A stretch of DNA of 23,132 bases from a virus: IMG/VR virus record IMGVR_UViG_3300047678_000023, positions 1-23,132 of that record, one strand, 5' to 3'. A model generated the notes under the pieces. The model saw only the letters and a program-made list of their open reading frames with translations. It ran no database searches and was not told the origin of the DNA. The translations under genes and the position numbers were made by a program. Below, one piece after another: positions 6,186-13,774 of the stretch (the first letter of the stretch is position 1; each line of letters begins with the position of its first letter).

Positions 6186-8281
6186 TATCGCCTCCCTGCT
6201 GGGCCAATAACCATTTCATTCTTGCCTGCTCGCCAAAAAACAGAATGGTCCGTGCTTTCAATTTTTATCCGGCCTACGCGCCCGCGTCCTTTGACAATCA
6301 CATATTCGGTCGTCGATGTGACCACAAATGGGCCAAAGGTTTTTAACTTAGACGGTGTGGATGTTGTGTCGTCATTCACGTAGTCGGCGGTCTGGACGGT
6401 CAACTTGACCGACCCACCAGAGATAACGAAGTCTGGCAATATCCGTTGGATAGATAAGAAATTGTCACCTTCACCAAGCTTAAACCAGCCCGTCCAGGCA
6501 TACGAATCCATTGCCTGACCGTCAAAGTCATTGTCCATTTCATGCTGTTGAAGGATGCCATTCTGATCAACGCCGATAGGCGCTCCCAAGATCGATTGAT
6601 CAATCCAGTCGGTTCGGGTCAATGTCCCACAATCCCAGACCTTATCGAGCACATTGAGTTTGGCATAGCTGGTCACCACGCCATTTGATCCCACGGTTGG
6701 AAAGTAGAATCCAATTTCATTGAAATAGGCGTTTGGCGCCGCGAACACGTTGTCGAGATAATTGGTATCAATATTGTTGAAAACAAAATCCCAGACCGTG
6801 CAGCGCACAGGTTCGACGGCCGATCCATTGTAGACAAAGAAACCCTTTTGCGACATCCAGTAGATTTCAGGGCCCATCTTCGCCACGCCGCGAAGTGAAA
6901 TAAGCCCGCAACCAATGCCCAACTTGGTGAAACTGTAGACCAAAGGATAGCCGATATATTGCATCGACCAGAATTCGATGTCCGTCCAGAACAAGCCTTG
7001 CAATGGCGCCTGGATGCCACCGACAATTCGGGAGCCTGAAGGCAAGCGGAATGAACCGGCTTGGTTTGTCGCGGTCACAAGCCAGGATGAATAGTCGCTA
7101 ACGTCCGAAAATCGAATTAGCAATGGATCTTGGGTTGCCGCTCCTGGCGTTGAAACCAAGGTCATGTCTGTGCCGTAGATCACCAACTGCTGTTGCGGCA
7201 TAGCCACGAATAGGCCGGTAGACGTCCATGGTACGTAATTTCCGGTGTAGACGGCCCTGGGGATCAATGCCGCTGAATTCGAATAAACAGTGCCTAGAGG
7301 CGGCGTCCAGACATAGGGTGGGCCACCGGTATAGCTGGCAACTAGAAGCTGCCCCCAGTTATCCAATGACCACTGACGAAGGGTATTGTATCCGCTGATC
7401 GAAAGGCCGTATGGACCGACGCTATAGGCGCCGTCGCCATATCCAAAATTGGTATTGTCGACTGAACTGTGTAGCCCGTAGATGATTCTTACATTGCCGC
7501 CATTTTCGTAAGTTGGACCGGCGCTGCTGCCTGCTGCGGATGCAGTTGTAATCGTCGCTGACCCCGGCGTGTTGCCGTAATAGTTCTGGCCGAAATAACC
7601 ATCCCCATATCCTTGATTGGTCACGGTCACATCATAGGCACCACCGATGGTCAAACCGCCGACACTGGTCGGAACCCCCACCAGGATGTTCTGGTAATTT
7701 GTAAACGGGTAGGTGGCTAGAGTGATTATCACGGTGGTCGATGACACCGTTGTCTGGAAACTTAATGTTGCCCCGCCAGAAACAACGGTAGTGGTTGCTG
7801 GCACAGACGCGGTGATCGTGTAGTTGCCAGATCCAACCGTCTTGACTTCATAGGACCCTTGAAGAACCAAGCCCCCCACATAGCTCATATTTGCAATGAT
7901 GATGTAATCACCGACGATAGGGGTATAACCGCCATCCGTGACCGTGACCGTGCGCGATCCAGCCTGAGTTGAAAATGGCGCGGTCAGATTGTCGATCTGC
8001 AATTGCGGGGTAATGTCATAAAGCTGCTCTTGCAGATACAGATGCAAACGCTTGTTGGTGCCAATGCCAATGTATTGATTACCTGCAAGATCGGCCCACG
8101 CCTTCATCCCACGAGCGGTGCCGATGACTGCCGTGTTGGTCAATCGGATCGATCCACCCAATTTTTGCAAAAGCCCATCCTTGAAGCGAACGAGATTAGA
8201 GGCTGAGTAGCCTCCTTCGTTGCTTAAATATGTGGCCTGCACATTTACGCCGGGCCTAATATTTAACGGCACCATTGCCAT
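6185..8281 (-). CDS. P22 gp10-like tail hub / packaged-DNA stabilisation protein
   Basis: 698 residues. The N-terminus PLNIRPGVNVQATYLSNEGG, then NLVRFKDGLLQKLGG, matches the 'IRPGVN...T....gGw...d.VRFr.GlPEKiGGW' start of phage stabilisation (gp10-type) proteins. KAWADLAGNQYIGIGTNKRL and LYDITP follow, as expected for this beta-propeller family. Residues about 102-225 are two inserted beta modules (VGGLVLQGSYEVKTV, and VGGLTIGGAYDVTV) absent from the family core, followed by a Gly/Tyr-rich stretch. The later part carries the family body (SRIVGGIQAPLQGLFWTDIE, YWMSQKGFFVYNG). The protein would close the tail end of the connector and hold packaged DNA. ATG at 8281 lies 3 bases after the previous stop; a second ATG two codons on is an alternative. 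Confidence 0.85.
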   Translation of the reverse strand: MAMVPLNIRPGVNVQATYLSNEGGYSASNLVRFKDGLLQKLGGSIRLTNTAVIGTARGMKAWADLAGNQYIGIGTNKRLHLYLQEQLYDITPQLQIDNLTAPFSTQAGSRTVTVTDGGYTPIVGDYIIIANMSYVGGLVLQGSYEVKTVGSGNYTITASVPATTTVVSGGATLSFQTTVSSTTVIITLATYPFTNYQNILVGVPTSVGGLTIGGAYDVTVTNQGYGDGYFGQNYYGNTPGSATITTASAAGSSAGPTYENGGNVRIIYGLHSSVDNTNFGYGDGAYSVGPYGLSISGYNTLRQWSLDNWGQLLVASYTGGPPYVWTPPLGTVYSNSAALIPRAVYTGNYVPWTSTGLFVAMPQQQLVIYGTDMTLVSTPGAATQDPLLIRFSDVSDYSSWLVTATNQAGSFRLPSGSRIVGGIQAPLQGLFWTDIEFWSMQYIGYPLVYSFTKLGIGCGLISLRGVAKMGPEIYWMSQKGFFVYNGSAVEPVRCTVWDFVFNNIDTNYLDNVFAAPNAYFNEIGFYFPTVGSNGVVTSYAKLNVLDKVWDCGTLTRTDWIDQSILGAPIGVDQNGILQQHEMDNDFDGQAMDSYAWTGWFKLGEGDNFLSIQRILPDFVISGGSVKLTVQTADYVNDDTTSTPSKLKTFGPFVVTSTTEYVIVKGRGRVGRIKIESTDHSVFWRAGKNEMVIGPAGRR

Positions 8282-8284
8282 GGA

Positions 8285-8923
8285 TTAGCACCGACCGCCC
8301 CGTTTACGGACTGCTTCTGTCTTGCTCTTGCCAGCCGACATGCCCATGACATCCGAATTGTACTGATCCTTGTGACCATCAGACATGTTGGTGTCTTTGA
8401 TCACACCGCCTTTTTTAGACGGTTGTTTCTCGGCGTCGGAATCGTCGGCCAACTTTGTGACCGGCTTATCTTCGTCATCATCCTTTTTGGCGTATTGGCC
8501 AATGCCGTGAGACTTGTCGTAGGCATCCTTGCCTTCGGCGTCGATTTCAGCAAGGCGCTGCGCTGCCTTCGACTTGGATCGACTTCCGACCACGGTGGTT
8601 ACCGGACCATCAAATTGCTTGTTTGGGATAGCTTTGATACCTACATCATCCGCTGAACCCACTTTTTTCGGCGCCTGCATATCGGAAACCTTATCCAACT
8701 TGACCGGCTTTGTGGGGCGCATGTCCGATGGTCTTGTAAACGGTTCGGCCCCGTCCCACACTTTGTCGGCTGCATCTGGGAACACGCCACCGGAAACTGC
8801 TCGCTCAACGCGACCGCCGGATTTTCGACCAGGGCGATCTAACCGGCGCTTGCCGTGAACGCCTTCGATCATCTTTCCTTTGCGCTTTTTCTTTGCATTT
8901 GCAACTAAGTTTTCGTCGGCCAT
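8285..8923 (-). CDS. Basic low-complexity phage protein with a DRPGRKSGG motif
   Basis: 212 residues from ATG 8923, starting MADENLVANAKKKRKGK. It is dominated by Lys, Asp, Gly and Ser, has no hydrophobic core, and is probably largely disordered. Residues 18-37 (MIEGVHGKRRLDRPGRKSGG) are nearly identical to residues 49-68 of the 99-residue protein at 18399-18698. The C-terminus ends RKRGGRC. Such basic sequences could contact packaged DNA or act as flexible virion linkers, but no function is established. The start at 8923 has AGGTG six bases upstream and lies 8 bases after the previous stop. The frame is open to an ATG at 8977, but that would overlap the adaptor gene by 46 bases and has weaker support. 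It lies between the second adaptor and the hub gene. Confidence 0.7.
   Translation of the reverse strand: MADENLVANAKKKRKGKMIEGVHGKRRLDRPGRKSGGRVERAVSGGVFPDAADKVWDGAEPFTRPSDMRPTKPVKLDKVSDMQAPKKVGSADDVGIKAIPNKQFDGPVTTVVGSRSKSKAAQRLAEIDAEGKDAYDKSHGIGQYAKKDDDEDKPVTKLADDSDAEKQPSKKGGVIKDTNMSDGHKDQYNSDVMGMSAGKSKTEAVRKRGGRC
8813..8872 (-). repeat. 20-residue basic motif, copy 1 (copy 2 at 18495-18554)
   Basis: Encodes MIEGVHGKRRLDRPGRKSGG. The second copy encodes MVEGMVGKKRMDRPGRKSGG. The two DNA copies share an identical 14-base core (CGACCAGGGCGATC on the plus strand). Confidence 0.7.
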
Positions 8924-8931
8924 GGGAGCAC

Positions 8932-9654
8932 CTATGTTTGTGGTGGGCTGAGAGGGGAAGGTTGGCGCGCTGTCCAACCGGCACTGCGAAAAGTTTTTCT
9001 GACCTCCTGACCACCGGCTGCCGCTAGAAGCTTTTGGTATTGGTCCTCATACGAGGTGGCCAATTTCGGATCGTCCGACATTGCGCCATAATCCCGTTGA
9101 TACGCCGCCCAAAACACCATCGAACAAGCCGTGTAAAGCTCTGGCAAATTCAATGTGATCCAATTTGATGTATTGGTTGCCGAAAGCTTTGGCACATCAA
9201 CATTGCCGGTGACTTCAATGCCATAAGCGGCATCGGGGGCCGGGCCAACAAAGATGATGGTATTGTTAAATGGCGCCCAGAACGATGGATAGCAAGGGGA
9301 ACCCAAAGCAGCATCCGATGGGTATGCTGCATCCATAAATTCTTTGGTCGTATTTAGCAGTGCGCCTTGTCTGACGCCACCAACAACCAGATTGATTTGG
9401 GAGACAACAATCCAATTGTACGTGGTCGTCGGCAAAGTGAAGACACGGCTATTCGGGGTAAGCACTGCCGAATTGTCGGTGACATAGTTATTCACCAAAT
9501 CCAGATCATTCTGGATTCGTCCTTCGGTATAGTTGATTGCCGCCGGAATCAAATTGTTGAAATTTGTGTCCGTCGTAGGCGTTGCAGAAGTCGCGTCCGA
9601 AACCGGGACTTCGAGCAACGTGCAAACATACGTGATCCAATCGCTATAAAGCAC
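8932..9654 (-). CDS. Head-to-tail adaptor, SU10-type phage adaptor protein
   Basis: 240 residues from a GTG start at 9654, with GGAG eight bases upstream. The sequence begins LYSDWITYVCTLLEVPVSD. It continues with TDTNFNNLIPAAINYTEGRI and LDL, the 'f..lip..I..aE.rI.reLd' helix of SU10-type and related connector proteins. The middle is beta-rich (RVFTLPTTTYNWIVVSQIN). The C-terminal half has LPELYTACSMVFWAAYQRDY and a helix YEDQYQKLLAAAGGQEVRKT, typical of adaptor C-termini. It would bind the portal ring and extend the neck, a role inferred from family resemblance and position next to the gp10-like hub. It begins 1 base after the stop of the zinc-ribbon gene. Confidence 0.75.
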   Translation of the reverse strand: MLYSDWITYVCTLLEVPVSDATSATPTTDTNFNNLIPAAINYTEGRIQNDLDLVNNYVTDNSAVLTPNSRVFTLPTTTYNWIVVSQINLVVGGVRQGALLNTTKEFMDAAYPSDAALGSPCYPSFWAPFNNTIIFVGPAPDAAYGIEVTGNVDVPKLSATNTSNWITLNLPELYTACSMVFWAAYQRDYGAMSDDPKLATSYEDQYQKLLAAAGGQEVRKTFRSAGWTARQPSPLSPPQT

Positions 9655-9655
9655 G

Positions 9656-9976
9656 TTACGGCTCCGGGACTATTTGTGGCGGGGTTCCCAACGTCGCGGC
9701 CGATACACCCTGATCCGCTGCCGTGTAGTTTTCCGGGCGCGGTTGGTAAACTGGGATCGGATCTGGTGGTGTTGACTTTGGGCGCAATTGGTTCTGTGGT
9801 TTGTCCATGCACTTTGGGCAAACGCGAAGCCACAGATTGATCAATTGGTTGCCGCGAAAATCGTGCTGGAACGCCAAATCAACCAAATTATATAAAAACC
9901 CACATCTATCGCAAACGCCGAACGCAGATGGGGCTCCGGCATCTACTCTAGCTTTACCTGTGAATCGCCATGCCAT
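9656..9976 (-). CDS. Phage zinc-ribbon protein
   Basis: 106 residues. Cys22 and Cys25 (VCDRCGFLYN) with Cys53 and Cys56 (RVCPKCMDKP) form a CxxC...CxxC zinc ribbon, separated by a 27-residue spacer containing DFRGNQLIN. The C-terminal half is Pro-rich (PPDPIPVYQPRPENY). Small proteins of this pattern (WRFTG, CDRCGF, L..Q.D.RG..L.NL, C..C.D) recur in the connector regions of proteobacterial podoviruses and are usually annotated as hypothetical. The ATG immediately follows the TAA of the nuclease gene at 9977-10489. Its Shine-Dalgarno (GGAGGCGG) lies inside that gene's last codons. Confidence 0.75.
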   Translation of the reverse strand: MAWRFTGKARVDAGAPSAFGVCDRCGFLYNLVDLAFQHDFRGNQLINLWLRVCPKCMDKPQNQLRPKSTPPDPIPVYQPRPENYTAADQGVSAATLGTPPQIVPEP

Positions 9977-10489
9977 TTAAGCCGCCTCCGACAAATGAGA
10001 CCAGGTTCGGCCAGATAAAACCTGCCATATCGTTGTATGGCTTACATTAAGAAGCTTTCCCAATTCACGTTGATAATACCGATGAGCGTTATCTTTAATG
10101 TATTGGATACTTTCGTCTGAAAGTTTGGCTTTCCCAGATTTTTGCCCAATTGCTTCATTGCCATGAGCTTTTCTATCGGCGCAATTTTCTTTTGGTGTCC
10201 CGTATCTCAAGTTTTTAGCATTGTTATTTTTTTGGTTTCCATCCGAATGCAAAACCCACACACCTTTTTTGCGGGGACCAATAAATTCTTGAGCTACCAA
10301 ATGATGAATTCGGCAAGTAAAGTTTTTTAACCCTACGGTTGGATACACGCAAGGATACCCAACCTTATCAAGGTTTGGCTTCAAGATGCGGCCGCGTTTT
10401 CCGTTTGGGGTATCTAAACTTCTGACTTGGCCGAAGTTTGAAACTTCGTACCCCGGAATATGGCTGATTTTTTTCCATACTTCGCCCAT
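9977..10489 (-). CDS. NUMOD4-HNH free-standing homing endonuclease
   Basis: 170 residues. Residues 5-25 are a NUMOD4 motif (WKKISHIPGYEVSNFGQVRS). The HNH core follows: RIHHLVAQEFIGP with the first catalytic-type His, then VLHSDGNQKNNNAKNLRYGT and KENC. The C-terminal third is DNA-binding (SGKAKLSDESIQYIKDNAHR, then LGKLLNVSHTTIWQVLSGRT), a helix-turn-helix of the intron-encoded-nuclease type. It sits between the gp4-like adaptor and the zinc-ribbon gene, in the same orientation and with no spacer. Its Shine-Dalgarno AGGTGA overlaps the stop codon of the adaptor. Likely a selfish element cutting related phage DNA at an intergenic site. It is a clear relative of the nuclease at 5276-5980 and has no C-terminal extension. 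Confidence 0.88.
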   Translation of the reverse strand: MGEVWKKISHIPGYEVSNFGQVRSLDTPNGKRGRILKPNLDKVGYPCVYPTVGLKNFTCRIHHLVAQEFIGPRKKGVWVLHSDGNQKNNNAKNLRYGTPKENCADRKAHGNEAIGQKSGKAKLSDESIQYIKDNAHRYYQRELGKLLNVSHTTIWQVLSGRTWSHLSEAA

Positions 10490-10493
10490 GTGA

Positions 10494-11729
10494 TCACCTG
10501 TAATAGCCGGACATGACCGGCGTTAGGTACATGGGGGTATTCTCGGTGTCCTGGCTGGATGCTTCTTCCCATGCTATAGATTCTTCAATTGCCAATTCTT
10601 GTGTTAAAGCCGGGGCATATTTACGCGCTAACCGTCGGGCCAAGCCAGCGGCAAAGGCATCGTAAAACCGATATGGCATATCCATAGTTTTTCCATTTGC
10701 CATTACGGCATCTTGAGGTTGGACCATGGCGTAATAGTTGAACACGTAAGGCCCATTTTGATCTGGGACCGACCAAAAAGTTACCGTCGGATTGATCTGC
10801 CGGTTGAACCAATAGGTAGATGGGAACGCCTGGGTTTCCTTGTTTGCCTGATTGGAATAGTCGGTCCGGGAGATTGGCGTCGTCACGCGGTCATAGGGAG
10901 AATAGTTGGTTACTTGGCTTTGGAAAAATGACAGGCCGCCATTCTCTTGCGCACTTGCCGAAGTCGTAGCTACACCATTTGCCGTGAAAGTGAATTGGCT
11001 AGAGCTAACAACCGACACGACCGAGTACAGAGACGCACCAATGGTGACGTTTCCAACAATCGTTTCGACCTGGACCGAAAAGTTAGACCCCACCGAATAC
11101 CCGTGATTCGGCAAAGTGACGGTGATGGTTGATGAACCTGCCGATGACGTGAATAAGGGAACGGCACCACCAGCGACGACCGCCGATGTGGCTGCCGTTG
11201 AATTAACGATTTCAAGGTTGGCCGAATCTAGGACATTGCTGACTTGATAATTCCCCTGGATCACAATTCCACCGACAGCAATGGGAACCTGGACCGCAAT
11301 CCAGTTCCCAACGATCTGGTTGTGCGCGGGCCAATTGATGCTAACTGTGATTGAATTGAGCGCCGTCGTGAAAGCAACGGGCAAATTGACCGTGTTTCCC
11401 AACTGAAATTGACGGATGAAACTATCGAGGATCGTCACTACATTCGACGGAATCGAGTATGTGGCCACACCCTGGATCAGGGGAATCGACAATTGCTGGA
11501 CCAGCCAAAGGCATGGAACCCTGTTGCTCCACGATGACAGCAATAGATTTGCTGACATGCGGCAATTCCACATGTGCTCTGCGGTGATAGCGGCGGTTTT
11601 TAGCTGAATGCGCGCGAAAGCCTCCAACGTCAAATCACTTAACGCTGGGTCAAAATTATAGGTTCCGCTTGACGGTTGCGCCGCTTGCGTGGTCGCCGGA
11701 AGCGTCGATGTGCCTACAATGATGGTCAT
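10494..11729 (-). CDS. P22 gp4-like head-to-tail adaptor with inserted tandem beta modules
   Basis: 411 residues. Residues 28-118 form the N-terminal helical part (LSDLTLEAFARIQLKTAAIT, then NLLLSSWSNRVPCLWLVQQL, then YSIPSN). They match the 'l...Al..iGvl..ge....e......ln.ml.sW...g..lw' start of gp4-type packaged-DNA stabilisation or tail accessory proteins. Residues 272-411 form the C-terminal part (TDYSNQANKETQAFPSTYWF, then VFNYYAMVQPQDA, then MPYRFYDAFAAGLARRLARK). Residues about 122-265 are two tandem beta modules (VGGIVIQGNYQVSNV, VGNVTIGASLYSVVSV) splitting the family fold, with the same signature as the inserts in the gp10-like hub. The ATG at 11729 overlaps the TGA of a 24-codon frame (ATGA). 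Confidence 0.8.
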   Translation of the reverse strand: MTIIVGTSTLPATTQAAQPSSGTYNFDPALSDLTLEAFARIQLKTAAITAEHMWNCRMSANLLLSSWSNRVPCLWLVQQLSIPLIQGVATYSIPSNVVTILDSFIRQFQLGNTVNLPVAFTTALNSITVSINWPAHNQIVGNWIAVQVPIAVGGIVIQGNYQVSNVLDSANLEIVNSTAATSAVVAGGAVPLFTSSAGSSTITVTLPNHGYSVGSNFSVQVETIVGNVTIGASLYSVVSVVSSSQFTFTANGVATTSASAQENGGLSFFQSQVTNYSPYDRVTTPISRTDYSNQANKETQAFPSTYWFNRQINPTVTFWSVPDQNGPYVFNYYAMVQPQDAVMANGKTMDMPYRFYDAFAAGLARRLARKYAPALTQELAIEESIAWEEASSQDTENTPMYLTPVMSGYYR

Positions 11730-11800
11730 TCGGGTGAATCTTTTGTAACGATGGTTTCACGGTCTTGCTGTTGAAATACTTCTGCACGGGTGTCCCCCAT
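11726..11800 (-). CDS. Possible 24-residue leader-like small protein
   Basis: ATG at 11800, reads MGDTRAEVFQQQDRETIVTK then DSPE, and ends with TGA overlapping the adaptor ATG in the ATGA form typical of translational coupling. It fills most of an otherwise empty 86-base gap. No clear Shine-Dalgarno precedes it. It is in the same frame as the 231-residue gene just upstream, separated only by that gene's TAA and five codons. It could therefore be re-initiation, a readthrough tail, or chance. The sequence is charged and not recognisable. Confidence 0.35.
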   Translation of the reverse strand: MGDTRAEVFQQQDRETIVTKDSPE

Positions 11801-11815
11801 GGTGAAAATGGGTGA

Positions 11816-12511
11816 TTAACCCCCGTAGTTACCCGGCTGGATCGAGGACATGCGGATGCTTCCGGTGCCGGTCGTGACCGTCAAACGAAATGCCGCAATC
11901 GGGGTCGTGACTGAACCGTTAGCCGTTGCTGTGATCGATGTCAGGCCCGATGGGTTGTAGAAGTCCGGTACGATCAAACCCGTTGGCAACGCCTGATTTG
12001 GGTTCATCAAAGTTGCGTCGATCTGGCCGGTGACTGTGCCGGTCACATTGAATAGCAGACCAAGGTTGAACGGCGTAATATTGTTCTGGACAATGAACCA
12101 TTGTGTGGAGCCGGTGGTGTTCGTGCCAACCGACATCGCAGCCGAAAAAGCCGCAAATACGCGGACTTCGGTGATGGTCAAAAAGTCTTGCTGTGTGGCA
12201 ATGGTAGAAGCGCCACCCGATGGGATCGTCAAGGTTTCAACCTGACCGTTGCCAAATCGATCAGTTCCGGTAATGCGCACGGTGCGGTTTGATGCTTCAA
12301 TGCCAAACGTCACCAGCACCCGACGGGCGGCGTCAAGGGTGACGGTTGGAATTGTGACCTTTTGACCAACGCCGGTCGCCAAAGGCAGGAAATTGACGAC
12401 GTTCGTGGGGGATACCAACGTCAATGCACCCGCGCCGCCCGGTGTATTTGAGGCAACGATGTTGGTTGCGCTGGCTGCCGCGAGGGCCAAAGTGACGGAC
12501 AAAGGAAGCAT
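11816..12511 (-). CDS. Virion protein with one Ig-like module (decoration- or fibre-like)
   Basis: 231 residues starting MLPLSVTLALAAASATNIVA. The first 15 residues are hydrophobic, but the sequence then becomes Asn/Thr-rich without a cleavage-type site, so I do not call a signal peptide. Residues 64-134 are the Ig-like module (VLVTFGIEASNRTVRITGTD, GNGQVETLTIP, ITEVRVFAAFSAAMSVGTNT) also present twice in the 422-residue protein and once in the 448-residue protein. The C-terminal third (TSITATANGSVTTPIAAFRL, then TGTGSIRMSSIQPGNYGG) reads like a short beta domain. The ATG at 12511 has GGGA about 9 bases upstream. Function is not known; the module suggests a particle-surface role. Confidence 0.72.
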   Translation of the reverse strand: MLPLSVTLALAAASATNIVASNTPGGAGALTLVSPTNVVNFLPLATGVGQKVTIPTVTLDAARRVLVTFGIEASNRTVRITGTDRFGNGQVETLTIPSGGASTIATQQDFLTITEVRVFAAFSAAMSVGTNTTGSTQWFIVQNNITPFNLGLLFNVTGTVTGQIDATLMNPNQALPTGLIVPDFYNPSGLTSITATANGSVTTPIAAFRLTVTTGTGSIRMSSIQPGNYGG

Positions 12512-12523
12512 GTCGGGTTCCCA

Positions 12524-12598
12524 TCAATATGGTAGCCGCAAGCTTTGCGGTTCAACCCCCGACTGCGCGCCAAGGAAAATCAGGCCAAATCCTAGCAT
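12524..12598 (-). CDS. Possible 24-residue hydrophobic small protein
   Basis: ATG at 12598 reads MLGFGLIFLGAQSGVEPQSL and ends RLPY. GGTGGGG lies a few bases before the ATG. The frame fills almost exactly the gap between the 76-residue gene and the 231-residue gene, in a region otherwise packed without spacers. Very short Gly/Leu-rich frames like this occur among podovirus virion genes, but I cannot name one. The DNA also carries a 6-bp perfect hairpin at 12536-12550 (CCGCAA, GCT loop, TTGCGG), which could instead be what this spacer is for. Confidence 0.4.
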   Translation of the reverse strand: MLGFGLIFLGAQSGVEPQSLRLPY

Positions 12599-12621
12599 CA
12601 ACCCCACCGGCCTTCAAGGGA

Positions 12622-12852
12622 TTACCGGCGGCGCATCATCATCGGCAATGGGCGCATGGCCCCCATGTGCATCGGGACGATGTATTGATTCGCCGTCCCA
12701 GGGCTTGGGCCGCCGCCGGTCAATAATGCGAAAATGTTAACAGCGCCGGTGACGGCGGCAAAAAGGTCCCCCGGACCAGCAGACGATCCCGTCGCAAAGT
12801 AGTTGTTTGCGAAATACCTGGGGGCAAAATATCGGTCCGCATTATAGGCCAT
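12622..12852 (-). CDS. Small hypothetical phage virion protein
   Basis: 76 residues: MAYNADRYFAPRYFANNYFA, then a Gly/Ala-rich hydrophobic middle (DLFAAVTGAVNIFALLTGGG), then a Met/Arg-rich end (MRPLPMMMRRR). The N-terminal run of 'RYF.PRYFA..YF' resembles short proteins near phage tail genes with an 'RYWAPRYF' opening; function is unknown. The ATG at 12852 overlaps the stop of the preceding gene by one base (TAATG). The hydrophobic stretch (about residues 30-46) might insert in a membrane, but it is short and Gly-rich. Confidence 0.6.
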   Translation of the reverse strand: MAYNADRYFAPRYFANNYFATGSSAGPGDLFAAVTGAVNIFALLTGGGPSPGTANQYIVPMHMGAMRPLPMMMRRR

Positions 12853-13607
12853 TAGTTTGTATTCAGGGTTACAGCCGTGCGGTCGCCGCTTGAGTCAACC
12901 GTCGCCACAACCCGATCCACGGTGTTATTGATGTCCCGAATTGTCACGGTCGTCCCGGCGGCACCCGATACTTGTCCGGCCATCACGGCTGATAATATCC
13001 GCATGATCTGTTGAGCGGTAAACCCGGTTTCAAGGATCTGCGCCCATACCGCATCTGCCGCACCTTGGGCCGAAAGGTCGGTATAAGACTTGATGTTAGC
13101 GTCAAGTTTCCCAGATGCCGTCGGAGTAATAGAAACGCTACCAGAACCAATAATGCTGGCCCCTGCATTAGCAAGGGCGGTAAGGGTGGCTGATACCGCA
13201 CCATCGCCCACAATGGCGGAAAGGCCGTTTTCAAATCCACGAAGGTTTGCCAGCGTAACGTCGCCAGACCCAGTGATGCTAGATGCAGCGGAAACGATCA
13301 GTGATGCGAGCGCTGATGTGATGTTGCCGGACCCGGTTAGGGCGGAAGTGGCATTTAACCCACCAGCAAGGTTGGCTGCACTCACGGTGCCAGATGCCAG
13401 CAATGAATTGATGGTTGTCATCTGCCCGGCGGTGATAGCAGGCACCATTGCGGCAGTTGGATAATAGCCATTTGGGTATGCGGTTAGGTCGGTCATCTGG
13501 CCCACGGCCCACGATTCGACCCCGCTGTCAGTCATAAATGTCTGCCAGTTGATTCCGAACAACGCCATGGGTTCGGAGTTAATCGATAGCCCGTTTCGGA
13601 TAAGCAT
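12852..13607 (-). CDS. Repetitive virion protein with conserved phage C-terminal domain
   Basis: 251 residues. The N-terminal part is NWQTFMTDSGVESWAVGQMT. Residues about 85-165 contain repeats of roughly 23 residues built on 'A..[IL].GSG[ND][IV]T.A.L..L' (TSALTGSGNITSALASLIVS, SSITGSGDVTLANL, SAIVGDGAVSATLTAL, ASIIGSGSVSITPT), probably a regular beta or coiled shaft. The C-terminus (AADAVWAQILETGFTAQQIM, VSGAAGTTVTIRDINNTVDR, VVATVDSSGDRTAVTL) matches a well-known tail module of many phage proteins with 'AVWA..lE.gfta.eilRll.A...Gk.sG....t..iRD..ntk.RI.a.vd..GnRt.v'. A trimeric spike or decoration role is plausible but unproven. Starts in TAATG overlap with the 54-residue gene. Confidence 0.75.
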   Translation of the reverse strand: MLIRNGLSINSEPMALFGINWQTFMTDSGVESWAVGQMTDLTAYPNGYYPTAAMVPAITAGQMTTINSLLASGTVSAANLAGGLNATSALTGSGNITSALASLIVSAASSITGSGDVTLANLRGFENGLSAIVGDGAVSATLTALANAGASIIGSGSVSITPTASGKLDANIKSYTDLSAQGAADAVWAQILETGFTAQQIMRILSAVMAGQVSGAAGTTVTIRDINNTVDRVVATVDSSGDRTAVTLNTN

Positions 13608-13771
13608 TACTGGCCCCTGATGGCGTCCGCCGTTGCCTGATCGCCAAGCTGTTCGGCAATAGCCGCGTCATCTTCTTTCTGTCGCTGATAAACCAAAGTC
13701 GCCAACGTATAAACGTCGCCGCGCCAAGACCCGAAATCTTTTACTAATTCAATCAGGTCCTTGGTTGTCAT
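13607..13771 (-). CDS. Small hypothetical phage protein, 54 residues
   Basis: ATG at 13771 and TAA at 13609-13607, overlapping the next ATG by one base. The product is MTTKDLIELVKDFGSWRGDV, then YTLATLVYQRQKEDDAAIAE, then QLGDQATADAIRGQ. It is helical and charged, with no membrane segment. It lies 3 bases downstream of the 388-residue gene's upstream neighbour pattern: the 388-residue gene ends just after its start side at 13775, so the spacing to both sides is tight, which supports a real gene. It is below the length usually reported. No function is recognised. Confidence 0.7.
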   Translation of the reverse strand: MTTKDLIELVKDFGSWRGDVYTLATLVYQRQKEDDAAIAEQLGDQATADAIRGQ

Positions 13772-13774
13772 AAT

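Noticed and set aside
8924-8977. Upstream ATG at 8977 for the basic protein.
   Set aside because: It overlaps the adaptor gene by 46 bases, while 8923 has AGGTG at a good distance and follows the stop directly.
12536-12550. Perfect 6-bp hairpin as a terminator.
   Set aside because: No T-tract follows on either strand, and it lies within a possible small gene. It may be chance or a local RNA structure.
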